64,000 nucleotides of DNA from JACJYE01 sp964432875. Its GTDB lineage: Bacteria > Bacteroidota > Bacteroidia > Chitinophagales > Saprospiraceae. Under the pieces are notes generated by a model. It had not been told where the DNA came from, ran no database searches, and saw nothing but the letters and a program-made list of their open reading frames with translations. The first letter of the stretch is position 1; each line of letters opens with the position of its first letter. The stretch is taken from positions 18,341 to 82,340 of the forward strand of contig CAYSPJ010000006.1 of the NCBI GenBank assembly GCA_964432875.1. The letters are read 5' to 3'. A program made the translations under genes and the position numbers. Positions 33,824-41,319 of this stretch are shown here, one piece after another.

Positions 33824-34771
33824 CTAGCCCTCCTCCTCCTTGGGCTTAATCCACATGGACAGCAGCACCCCAGCGCTGAGGGAAACGATGATGACCGCCA
33901 GGGAGAGCCACTCCGGCAAATGCACATGATGGATGAGCATCATCTTTACCCCCACGTAGAAAAGGATGAAGACCAGCGCATGCTGGAGGTAGCGAAACTT
34001 GTCGATGATAGCCGCCAGTACGAAGTACATCGAGCGCAGGCCTAGGATGGCAAAGATATTGGAGGTAAAAACCAGAAATGGATCGGTGGTGATGGCGAAA
34101 ATGGCGGGGATACTATCGAAAGCGAACATGATATCTGTCGTCTCAATTGCTATTAAGGCCACGAAGAGAGGCGTTATCGCAATTACGCGCCGATGGCGCA
34201 CTACGAAAAAATGCTCCTCCTGAAAGTTGCGAGAGACCGGGAAATAGCGGCGCAGCCAGTTGATTACCGGGTTTTTGTCGGGGTGGATGCCATCGTCGGC
34301 GGTCCACATCTTATAGGCAGAGTAGAGCAGGAAAGCTGCAAACACGTAGGTAATCCAGTCGAATTGCCGGATGAGCACCACGCCCAGGCCAATCATCACC
34401 CCCCGGAAAAACAGCGCCCCAAGGATACCCCAAAACAACACCCGGTGCTGATACTGCCGGGGCACTTTGAAATAGGTGAAAATCATGACCATGACGAAGA
34501 TATTGTCCATGCTGAGCGCCTTCTCCACCAGGTAACCCGTCAGGTACTTGATGACAGCCGCGCCCCCGCTGAGCCCCGACTCGTTGTACACCCAGCCCTC
34601 CTCATAGGAAAAATAAATAAAGATACTGAACAGCAAGGAGACGGCAATCCAGATGCCCGTCCACCCCAGCGCCTCCCGGGCAGTGATGGCATGGGCGCGG
34701 CGATTGAAGACCCCGAGGTCCAGCGCCAGGAAGATGAAGATGAGAATAAAAAAACCTATCCAGGTTACCAT
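33824..34771 (-). CDS. TerC/Alx family membrane protein
   Basis: A 315-residue inner-membrane protein with about eight to nine helices. TerC family hallmarks: 'FILIFIFLALDLGVFNR', 'GYLVEKALSMDNIFVMVMIF', 'HRVLFWGILGALFFRGVMI', 'LFVALIAIETTDIMFAFDSI' and 'FLVFTSNIFAILGLRSMYF', with the acidic residues E and D in the membrane. Relatives in other bacteria export manganese and assist metalation of exported proteins. Start 34771 (MVTWIGFF) begins the first helix. It is upstream of msrC on the same strand, 62 bp apart, and divergent from the aldehyde dehydrogenase gene. Confidence 0.93.
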   Translation of the reverse strand: MVTWIGFFILIFIFLALDLGVFNRRAHAITAREALGWTGIWIAVSLLFSIFIYFSYEEGWVYNESGLSGGAAVIKYLTGYLVEKALSMDNIFVMVMIFTYFKVPRQYQHRVLFWGILGALFFRGVMIGLGVVLIRQFDWITYVFAAFLLYSAYKMWTADDGIHPDKNPVINWLRRYFPVSRNFQEEHFFVVRHRRVIAITPLFVALIAIETTDIMFAFDSIPAIFAITTDPFLVFTSNIFAILGLRSMYFVLAAIIDKFRYLQHALVFILFYVGVKMMLIHHVHLPEWLSLAVIIVSLSAGVLLSMWIKPKEEEG

Positions 34772-34965
34772 GTCTAATTTTTCTGTGCAATAATTGAGAC
34801 CACAAAACAACGATTAAGACACTCGCCCTCACAAATATTTCGACGGAATCCAGAAAAAATGGCGAAATTAGCCCTTGCCGCGCCGCAGCGGGTAGCCGCT
34901 TGCTACCCCAGCACCGCTGCTCTTTAAAAAACGCCGCAAGGATACGCTTTTTCAAGCAAAATCTT

Positions 34966-36426
34966 ATGAATGCAATAGACAAACAACTGCTGCCTGCTAC
35001 CCTGGCCTACATCGATGGCCACTGGGCCGAGGCCGATGATGGTACCACCTTTCCCATTTTCAACCCATCCGACGGAGGCCTCCTCGCTCAAGTGCCTGAC
35101 CTGGGCGCGGCAGAAACCCGCCGGGCTATCCTGGCGGCGGCCGCCGCTTTCCCCGCCTGGAGCGGGCGCACGGCTGGTGACCGCGCCGCCCTGCTGCACC
35201 GCTGGCATGGCCTGATGCTGGAGCAAGAGGAAGGCTTGGCTCGCCTCCTTACCTTGGAGCAAGGCAAGCCCCTGGCCGAAGCCCGGGGGGAAATCCGCTA
35301 CGGCGCTTCCTTCGTGGAGTGGTTTGCCGAAGAGGCCCGCCGGGTCTATGGCGACATCATCCCCAGCCATGCGGCCGACAAGCGCATCTTGGTGCTCAAG
35401 CAGCCCATCGGGGTGGTGGCCGCCATCACGCCCTGGAATTTCCCCAATGCCATGATTACCCGCAAGGTAGCGCCCGCCCTGGCCGCCGGCTGCTGCGTGG
35501 TGGTCAAGCCGGCGGAAGCCACCCCGCTCTCGGCCCTGGCGCTGGCGGCGCTGGCCGAAAAAGCCGGCTTCCCGCCCGGCGTGTTCAATGTGCTGACCAC
35601 CAGCCAGCCCGCCACCGTCGGCGCAGAGCTGACCGGCAACCCCCTGGTACGCAAACTCTCCTTCACCGGCTCTACCCGCGTGGGCAAGCTGCTGATGCGG
35701 CAGTGTGCCGATACGGTCAAAAAAATATCGCTGGAACTGGGCGGCAACGCCCCCTTCATCGTCTTCGATGATGCCGACCTGGACGCGGCGGTGGAGGGCG
35801 CCATCGCCTCTAAATATCGCAACGCCGGCCAGACCTGCGTGTGCGCCAACCGCCTTTTTGTGCAGGATGCCGTACACGACGAGTTCGTGGAGAAGCTTAG
35901 CCGGGCCGCCGCCCGCCAGCTGGTGGGCGATGGGCTGGAAGACGGCGTCGCCATCGGGCCCCTCATCAACCAAGCCGCGCTCGACAAGGTGGAGCGCCTG
36001 GTGCAAGACGCCCTCGACCAGGGCGCCGCCATCGCCACGGGCGGGCAGCGCCACGAACGGGGCGGCCTGTTCTACCAACCCACCGTGCTCACCGGCGCTC
36101 GCCCCGAGATGGCGCTGAGCCAGGAGGAAATCTTCGGTCCCGTCGCCCCGGTCTATCGCTTCCGCGACGAAGCGGAGGCCATCCGCCTGGCCAATGACAC
36201 GCCCTACGGCCTGGCGGCTTATTTCTATGCCCGCGACCTCGCCCGCGCCTGGCGTGTGGCCGAAGCCCTCGACTACGGCATCGTCGGTCTCAACACGGGC
36301 CTGATCTCCACCCCGGTTGCCCCCTTCGGCGGCATGAAGGAGAGCGGCATCGGCCGCGAAGGCTCTAAATACGGCATCGAGGAGTATGTGGAGGTGAAGT
36401 ATTGGTGCGTGGGGGGGGTGGAGTGA
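34966..36426 (+). CDS. NAD(P)-dependent succinate-semialdehyde dehydrogenase family enzyme
   Basis: A 486-residue aldehyde dehydrogenase closest to the GabD/succinate-semialdehyde type. Visible motifs are 'ITPWNFPNAMITRKVAPALAA', 'VVVKPAEATPLSALAL', 'FTGSTRVGKLLMRQCA', the catalytic glutamate in LELGGNAPFIVFDDADL, the catalytic cysteine in NAGQTCVCANR, 'EEIFGPVAPVYRF' and 'GGMKESGIGREGSKYGIEEY'. Start 34966 (MNAIDKQ) is chosen over an upstream GC-poor extension. GC content is higher than in its neighbours. The true substrate cannot be told; no GABA gene is nearby. Confidence 0.9.
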   Translation: MNAIDKQLLPATLAYIDGHWAEADDGTTFPIFNPSDGGLLAQVPDLGAAETRRAILAAAAAFPAWSGRTAGDRAALLHRWHGLMLEQEEGLARLLTLEQGKPLAEARGEIRYGASFVEWFAEEARRVYGDIIPSHAADKRILVLKQPIGVVAAITPWNFPNAMITRKVAPALAAGCCVVVKPAEATPLSALALAALAEKAGFPPGVFNVLTTSQPATVGAELTGNPLVRKLSFTGSTRVGKLLMRQCADTVKKISLELGGNAPFIVFDDADLDAAVEGAIASKYRNAGQTCVCANRLFVQDAVHDEFVEKLSRAAARQLVGDGLEDGVAIGPLINQAALDKVERLVQDALDQGAAIATGGQRHERGGLFYQPTVLTGARPEMALSQEEIFGPVAPVYRFRDEAEAIRLANDTPYGLAAYFYARDLARAWRVAEALDYGIVGLNTGLISTPVAPFGGMKESGIGREGSKYGIEEYVEVKYWCVGGVE

Positions 36427-36546
36427 GGGCCCGATATGGGTAAGCGCGGGCTCTGAAAGTGATAGCCATAGCTGGTAGATGGCCCCCATTGACGCCCCCG
36501 CTCGTCTATGAAGCCAAGCTGGAAGACATCCTGCAGTAACCCCGCC

Positions 36547-39075
36547 TCATTCCAACAAACGATAGGCATACACCCGATCCCCATAACCGGTTACGGCGAG
36601 TAGGCCGCCGCCAGTGAGGGGCACGAGACAAAACGGCGTGTCGCCCGCCAGGGGGAAGCCAGGGAGGGAAGCGCCCTGCTCGTCAAGCAAATAGATTTTC
36701 CGGCTTTTGCGATTCAGCAAACCGATCCACTGGTGCTGGGGGCGGGCAATGACGAAAGCCGTGTCAGGGACGAATGGCAAGGCCTTTGCAAAATGAGGTT
36801 TGAATTGGTTGCCTTCATAATAGTGCGCCTTCAGCTCAGCAGCGCGATAGGCCAGGTAATCTTTGCGGGCGTCGCCGGCCAGGTCGAGGAAGAGGAAGTG
36901 CGCGCCGGGGCCGTCTGGCAACAGGCGCAGCCGGAAATGCTGCCCCTCGAGGTTGATGATGTGAGCAAAGCCCTGGTTGTCGCCCAGGGCGATGCGCTCG
37001 ATGCCGGGTTCGATTTGAAAGAAAGGAGGCGAAAGAAACTCGGCCCCCATGCGTACCGGCTCGAAGCGGAAGCTACCATCGCGCTGGAAAGCGAAAAGCG
37101 TGCCGGCCTCGCTCAGGACCAGGATGTAGTCTTGATTGCGGTGCTGAAAGTGAGCCAGGGGATGGCGTACGGTGCTGTCGGCTTGCGCTTGGGGGTTCCA
37201 GCCGGGTAAGGGGCGCCCCAGCCGGTCCCAGCCGAAGAGATAGCCATTGGCACAAGCAATGAAAAAATGATGCTGCCCCCGCCCCTCCATATCGGTAACC
37301 AATAGCGGGCTAATAGCGGGCGACTCCAGGGGGATACGGAAATGCCCGCGCAGCGCCCCTTCGCCCGACAAGACCTGGATGCTATTGGGCGTGGCGAAAG
37401 CCAGGTCGCGCAATTCCCCGCCGAAATAATCAATCAAAGCAATTTCTCCCCGTATCGGCCCATCGAGCGGGGTTTTCCAGCGGCGCTCGCCGCCAGGGCC
37501 CAGCAAGTAGAGGGCGTGGTCTTCATCTTGCAGCAGGAAGCCGGGGCCGTGTTCATCCAGGGGAAAAGCTTGCACAGCACCGCTAGCCGGAGCATCCAGG
37601 GCCGCTTGCCAGGCGAGCAAGGCGGCATCCGCCTCCTGCCCGGGCGGCGGGTTAGCAGCCAGGCCGGTAAGCGAGCCATCGGCAGAAATAGCCACCAGCC
37701 AATGCTCATAGGTTTGCAGCAGCTCGGCAAGCGCTTGCTGCTGCTGCCGCAGATAGCCCGGCAGAAGGCTAGCCCCCAAGCTGGCACGGGTGTACAACCA
37801 GGCTTTGCTACCCGCGTTTTGCTGGGCGTACATGCCGAGGAAGGCCTCGTCTTGCAACAGGGTATTGCCCACGAGGAAGTTGCTGGCCAACTGCTCGATT
37901 GCTGCCTGCGAAGGGCTGAAAGCCACATAATCCCCCAACAGGCTGACAAAAGGGTTTTTTATGTTGACCCCCAGCGGTTTGAGCAAGCCATCTGCCAGCA
38001 ATTGCCGGATTTGAAAGCCCTGGTAGTCATAGTCTTGCAGGCTGCCGACTTCCTCGGCCAAGGCGGCCAGGCGAGCAGGTGCCTGAGCCGGGTTTTGTAC
38101 CGCGAGCAAGGTAACCTGGCTTTGCTCGGGATGCCCGGGCAAGCCCAGAGACAATTGCGCCATCTCCGCGCCCAGCCAGCTTTGCAGGTGTTCGCGGAAG
38201 AGGGGTGCCGCCGCTTCCGGCTCAGCTAGCGGCATCGGCTGGCGGTAGCACCAGGCCAGGTTGCGGGGCAGGTAGGAGAGCAAGCGCTCCCCCCGGCTCT
38301 GCGCAGGGATGGAAAAACGCCGCCCGCGCTGCCCCTTCATCCTCAATTGGCCGCTGAAGGCCAGGGTGTCAGCACCGATTTTATCGTATTGCAGCTCAAT
38401 CCCGCTACACCATCGCTCCAGGCTGGCCAAGGCATCCCGGGCCGGGCTTTCGATGATGCCCGTACCCAGGGCAAGCAGGTTTTCCGGCTGGATGAAAAGA
38501 GCCGTCTGGCTACCGAGCACAGCAGCCCAGCTTGCCGGCCCTCCTTTGAGCTGGGCGATACCCGCTTCCACCTGCAGCGGGAGCCGGCCTAAAAACAACA
38601 GGTTGCGGCTACGGGCAGCGGCAACAATCCGCCCACTGGGCAGCGTATAGTGATAAACCGCCTGCCCACGGAAGTTATCCTGGGTATGGGGAAAGGGAGC
38701 GGGCCAGGAAAAGCCCCTGGCATCCAACACGGCGGCTAGCGCCAACTCGCCGCCCCCCAGGTTTTGTAATAACCACCAACCTGTTGCCGAGGCAGCACTG
38801 CCCGCCTGGAGGAATTGCTGAAAAGCAGCATAGTCGGCAGCTAATGCGGGGAAGGCCGACAAAAAAACGGGCGTGGCAAGCGTATCGGCATCAGCCCCCT
38901 CGCTCGGAGCTGCCGGCCAGCGAAATACCAGGGCAGAAGCATCGGGTAGCGCTTCTTCGGGGCGGTGGGGGGAAAAGAAAAAACAATACACCAAGCCCCC
39001 CAGCAGCGCAGTGGACAAGCCTCCGATCAGCCACCAACGATATTGTTGTAGAAAAGCAGCGGTTCTTTCTGACAT
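36547..39075 (-). CDS. Large membrane-anchored protein of unknown function
   Basis: An 842-residue protein with a short cytoplasmic start and one transmembrane helix (about 13-32, WWLIGGLSTALLGGLVYCFFF), so most of it faces the periplasm. The first 450 residues have an alternating strand/helix pattern with many 'LFIQPENLLAL'- and 'AWLYTRASLGASLLPGYLR'-like stretches, reminiscent of DUF3352-type proteins. The last 350 residues look like an incomplete beta-propeller or FG-GAP-like domain ('LLVTDMEGRGQHHFFIACAN', 'LFGWDRLGRPLPGWNP', 'LFLDLAGDARKDYLAYRA', 'YLLDEQGASLPGFPL'). I recognise no named family. It is divergent from the DUF423 gene, 35 bp apart. Confidence 0.75.
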   Translation of the reverse strand: MSERTAAFLQQYRWWLIGGLSTALLGGLVYCFFFSPHRPEEALPDASALVFRWPAAPSEGADADTLATPVFLSAFPALAADYAAFQQFLQAGSAASATGWWLLQNLGGGELALAAVLDARGFSWPAPFPHTQDNFRGQAVYHYTLPSGRIVAAARSRNLLFLGRLPLQVEAGIAQLKGGPASWAAVLGSQTALFIQPENLLALGTGIIESPARDALASLERWCSGIELQYDKIGADTLAFSGQLRMKGQRGRRFSIPAQSRGERLLSYLPRNLAWCYRQPMPLAEPEAAAPLFREHLQSWLGAEMAQLSLGLPGHPEQSQVTLLAVQNPAQAPARLAALAEEVGSLQDYDYQGFQIRQLLADGLLKPLGVNIKNPFVSLLGDYVAFSPSQAAIEQLASNFLVGNTLLQDEAFLGMYAQQNAGSKAWLYTRASLGASLLPGYLRQQQQALAELLQTYEHWLVAISADGSLTGLAANPPPGQEADAALLAWQAALDAPASGAVQAFPLDEHGPGFLLQDEDHALYLLGPGGERRWKTPLDGPIRGEIALIDYFGGELRDLAFATPNSIQVLSGEGALRGHFRIPLESPAISPLLVTDMEGRGQHHFFIACANGYLFGWDRLGRPLPGWNPQAQADSTVRHPLAHFQHRNQDYILVLSEAGTLFAFQRDGSFRFEPVRMGAEFLSPPFFQIEPGIERIALGDNQGFAHIINLEGQHFRLRLLPDGPGAHFLFLDLAGDARKDYLAYRAAELKAHYYEGNQFKPHFAKALPFVPDTAFVIARPQHQWIGLLNRKSRKIYLLDEQGASLPGFPLAGDTPFCLVPLTGGGLLAVTGYGDRVYAYRLLE

Positions 39076-39110
39076 AAAAACTATATTTGGCGCGCCAAAA
39101 TAAGAAAATC

Positions 39111-39527
39111 ATGCGAAAAGTATTCCTCCGCCTAGGCGGTTTCATGGCATTGCTGGCTGTTGCATTGGGCGCTTTTGGCGCTCACGCCCTTAAAGAAGCC
39201 CTTGCCCCCGAACAGCTCCAATCCTTCGAAATCGGGGTCCGTTACCAGTTTTACCATGCCTTGGCTACTATTGCCGTTGGGTTGATCCTTTTCTTTCGCA
39301 AAACGCCCATGTTGCTCTGGGCCGGCTGGCTTTTTACGGCTGGCACAGTGCTATTCTCAGGCTCGCTTTACCTCCTGTCGGTGCAGGATATCCTGCAGTT
39401 ATCTTCAGCTTGGCTAGGGCCGGTCACCCCCATTGGGGGCAGCCTGCTCATCCTGGGATGGGGGGCTTTTATCATCTCTTCTTTTCAGGAAAACCAAATG
39501 GCTTACCGTAGTAAGAGCAAGGAGTAA
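39111..39527 (+). CDS. DUF423 family membrane protein
   Basis: A 138-residue protein with four transmembrane helices. It has the DUF423 (YgdD-like) pattern 'GAFGAHALKEALAPEQL', 'FEIGVRYQFYHALATIAVGL', 'WLFTAGTVLFSGSLYLLSV' and 'LGPVTPIGGSLLILGWGAFI'. The family is conserved and poorly characterised. Start 39111 (MRKVFLRLGG) is preferred over an in-frame start eight codons earlier that lies almost against the divergent gene. Confidence 0.93.
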   Translation: MRKVFLRLGGFMALLAVALGAFGAHALKEALAPEQLQSFEIGVRYQFYHALATIAVGLILFFRKTPMLLWAGWLFTAGTVLFSGSLYLLSVQDILQLSSAWLGPVTPIGGSLLILGWGAFIISSFQENQMAYRSKSKE

Positions 39528-39698
39528 ATCAGCCAAAAAGAAAAAATAAAGCCCCAGCAGCAACCTACCGGATGCTTCAAGTGTCCAACCGCAAAGGATG
39601 CCCGGGATGATTAGATTTGGGGGAAGCCACAGCTGAAAGCGAAATAAACTTTTTTAAAGGCTTTTGGCTAAAGCCTACTACAAATCGAAAGAATCTGT

Positions 39699-39706
39699 TA
39701 GCTTTG
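39699..39706 (+). promoter_or_regulatory. -7 promoter box for the TRL-family gene
   Basis: TAGCTTTG, a perfect TAnnTTTG, 46 bp before the ATG at 39752. It argues against the longer frame starting at 39617, which would lie upstream of the transcript. Confidence 0.5.
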
Positions 39707-39751
39707 CGGCGTCTAAAACCAATTTTTAGGAACCTTAAATCAAGACCAACT

Positions 39752-40063
39752 ATGAAGAATCTATTGATTATTGCCGCAGTTGCACTGTTTATGTCAAGCT
39801 GTGCTGCTTACTCTACTGCACCTGTTCTTGGCGCGATTTACACTGATGTAAAAGCTCCGCTTGCCGCTACTGCCAACACGGTTGCCACCAAGGTAGGTAC
39901 GGCTGAAGCCACCTCTATCCTGGGCTTGGTTGCTACGGGTGATGCCAGCATCAATGCTGCTGCTCAAAAAGCAGGCATCAAAAAAATCTCCCACGTTGAC
40001 TACCACTCCACCAGCATCCTGGGCATTTTTGCCAAGTTTACGGTGTACGTTTATGGGGAATAA
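39752..40063 (+). CDS. TRL-family lipoprotein
   Basis: A 103-residue lipoprotein with signal and lipobox (LFMSSC). It matches the TRL (tRNA-associated locus) family: 'LGAIYTDVKAPLAATANTVA', 'KVGTAEATSILGLVATGDAS', 'INAAAQKAGIKKISHVDYHS' and a final YVYGE. The function of the family is unknown. No tRNA gene is adjacent here. Its own promoter and terminator make it monocistronic. Confidence 0.9.
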   Translation: MKNLLIIAAVALFMSSCAAYSTAPVLGAIYTDVKAPLAATANTVATKVGTAEATSILGLVATGDASINAAAQKAGIKKISHVDYHSTSILGIFAKFTVYVYGE

Positions 40064-40085
40064 GTAATTGCTTTCCCCATCTTGA

Positions 40086-40127
40086 TTAGCCTCATGAGCG
40101 TGCGCGCCCTTGAGGCTAATTTTTTTT
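40086..40127 (+). terminator. Intrinsic terminator after the TRL-family gene
   Basis: TTAGCCTCA (40086-40094) pairs with TGAGGCTAA (40111-40119) and is followed by eight T. The next gene starts only 22 bp later. Confidence 0.85.
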
Positions 40128-40148
40128 AGAACCAAACAATAAGGGACG

Positions 40149-40694
40149 ATGAAATGGAAATATCGCCTCGGCTGGCTGGCTCTGCTGCTCCTACTCGCCA
40201 TGCTGTGGCTTTTGTATCGTCAAACGGGCATGGATGCTCCTCAGCACGCCCAACTCAACCTGAGCTACAACCTCTGCCTGAAAGCGGATGCGGGCTATCA
40301 GCCCCTGGAAAACGACACACTGGCCCGCGTACACTACGCCCAAAACTATTGGGCTGACTCTACCGGCCAGTACTTTTCCAAAACCCTGCTCTCCCCTTCA
40401 GGAGACACCTTGCTGGTCAGCATTTTCAACCAAGCTTCGCTGCGCAAAGCCGAAGAAGCGCTGCGGGCTGCTGGCTTCGAAAACCTGCAGCAGAAGCGCC
40501 TTGACCACGCAGGCTTTTCGGCCCTGATCGCTTTGGCCCGCGCCCCCGATGGCACGTTCTTCCTGCGCCGCCTCATTGCTGACGCCCAATTCCAGGTGGT
40601 GGCCATGGCCGATCAGGCCAGCCGGGATAGTGCGGACTTGAGCCGCCTTTTTCAAACCGACCACTTCGTACAATCGCTGGAAAAATGTTTGTGA
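40149..40694 (+). CDS. Membrane-anchored hypothetical protein
   Basis: A 181-residue protein with one N-terminal transmembrane segment (YRLGWLALLLLLAMLWLLY), then an extracytoplasmic part of about 150 residues ('LAQ/ARVHYAQNYWADSTGQYF', 'GDTLLVSIFNQASLRKAEEAL', 'ALIALARAPDGTFFLRRLI'). I recognise no family. The C-terminal 10 bp overlap the start of the next gene, so the two are translationally coupled. Confidence 0.7.
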   Translation: MKWKYRLGWLALLLLLAMLWLLYRQTGMDAPQHAQLNLSYNLCLKADAGYQPLENDTLARVHYAQNYWADSTGQYFSKTLLSPSGDTLLVSIFNQASLRKAEEALRAAGFENLQQKRLDHAGFSALIALARAPDGTFFLRRLIADAQFQVVAMADQASRDSADLSRLFQTDHFVQSLEKCL

Positions 40695-41221
40695 AAAAAT
40701 TATCCCTGGCGCTATTGCTGGCTCTGCTCGCCTTGAGCCTCGGCGCACAAGATTCTGACCGCTTCCTGAAGAAAATGATGCAGGAAGGAACGGTGTTGTA
40801 CTTTATTACGCCAACAAATTTTAAAGCCAAACCTGGCAAGTTGAAGCTGGAAGCTGACTTTACCTTCCAGTATAGCGGCGGCATGCCGGAAGCGGTTTAC
40901 TTGCGCTTTTCGGTTTTCTCCAAATCAGCCATCCGCCGCTTGGAGAGCCTGGCGTTTTTTTCTGGCGAAGAACAAATTGGCAGCACGAGCGCGCCAGAGC
41001 TGATTTTCCTGCAAAAGGAAAAACGCAAGTGGCACAGCCGGTTTTCCGCTACCCTCCCCTACCCCACCCTCCTGAAACTGCTGCAAGCGGGCCCTGAAGC
41101 TGGCATCCACGCTGCTACGCCGGAAAAAAAATATGCCTTCTCACCTGGCAAAGATTGGCTCAAAGCCGCTGAAATCCTCAAAGAAATACTGGCGGTAGAA
41201 GTGGATGTGATGGTGAAATAA
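40685..41221 (+). CDS. Secreted hypothetical protein
   Basis: A 178-residue protein with a signal peptide (KKLSLALLLALLALSLGAQ) and a mostly beta-strand body ('LKLEADFTFQYSGGMPEAVYLR', written here in part, then 'LESLAFFSGEEQIGS' and 'HSRFSATLPYPTLLKLL'). The C-terminal part predicts two helices. No known family is recognised and there is no sorting domain. It overlaps the upstream membrane-anchored gene by 10 bp, which suggests the two products act together. Confidence 0.7.
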   Translation: MFVKKLSLALLLALLALSLGAQDSDRFLKKMMQEGTVLYFITPTNFKAKPGKLKLEADFTFQYSGGMPEAVYLRFSVFSKSAIRRLESLAFFSGEEQIGSTSAPELIFLQKEKRKWHSRFSATLPYPTLLKLLQAGPEAGIHAATPEKKYAFSPGKDWLKAAEILKEILAVEVDVMVK

Positions 41222-41286
41222 GCGCCAGCACCAAAGCTTAGTGTATTTTTCACAACAATAGCTAGGGCCATCCCCGCTAATAAGTG

Positions 41287-41294
41287 TACTTTTG
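41287..41294 (+). promoter_or_regulatory. -7 promoter box for the alpha-glucan phosphorylase
   Basis: TACTTTTG, a perfect TAnnTTTG, 26 bp before the ATG at 41320. It supports that start over a GTG at 41284. Confidence 0.5.
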
Positions 41295-41319
41295 CGCCGC
41301 GGAACAAAAATCGTGTATC

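Noticed and set aside
34924..36489. 521-residue open frame antisense to the aldehyde dehydrogenase
   Set aside because: It mirrors the codon bias of the GC-rich sense gene, is full of His/Gly/Gln, and lacks any domain; the sense gene is a clear family member.
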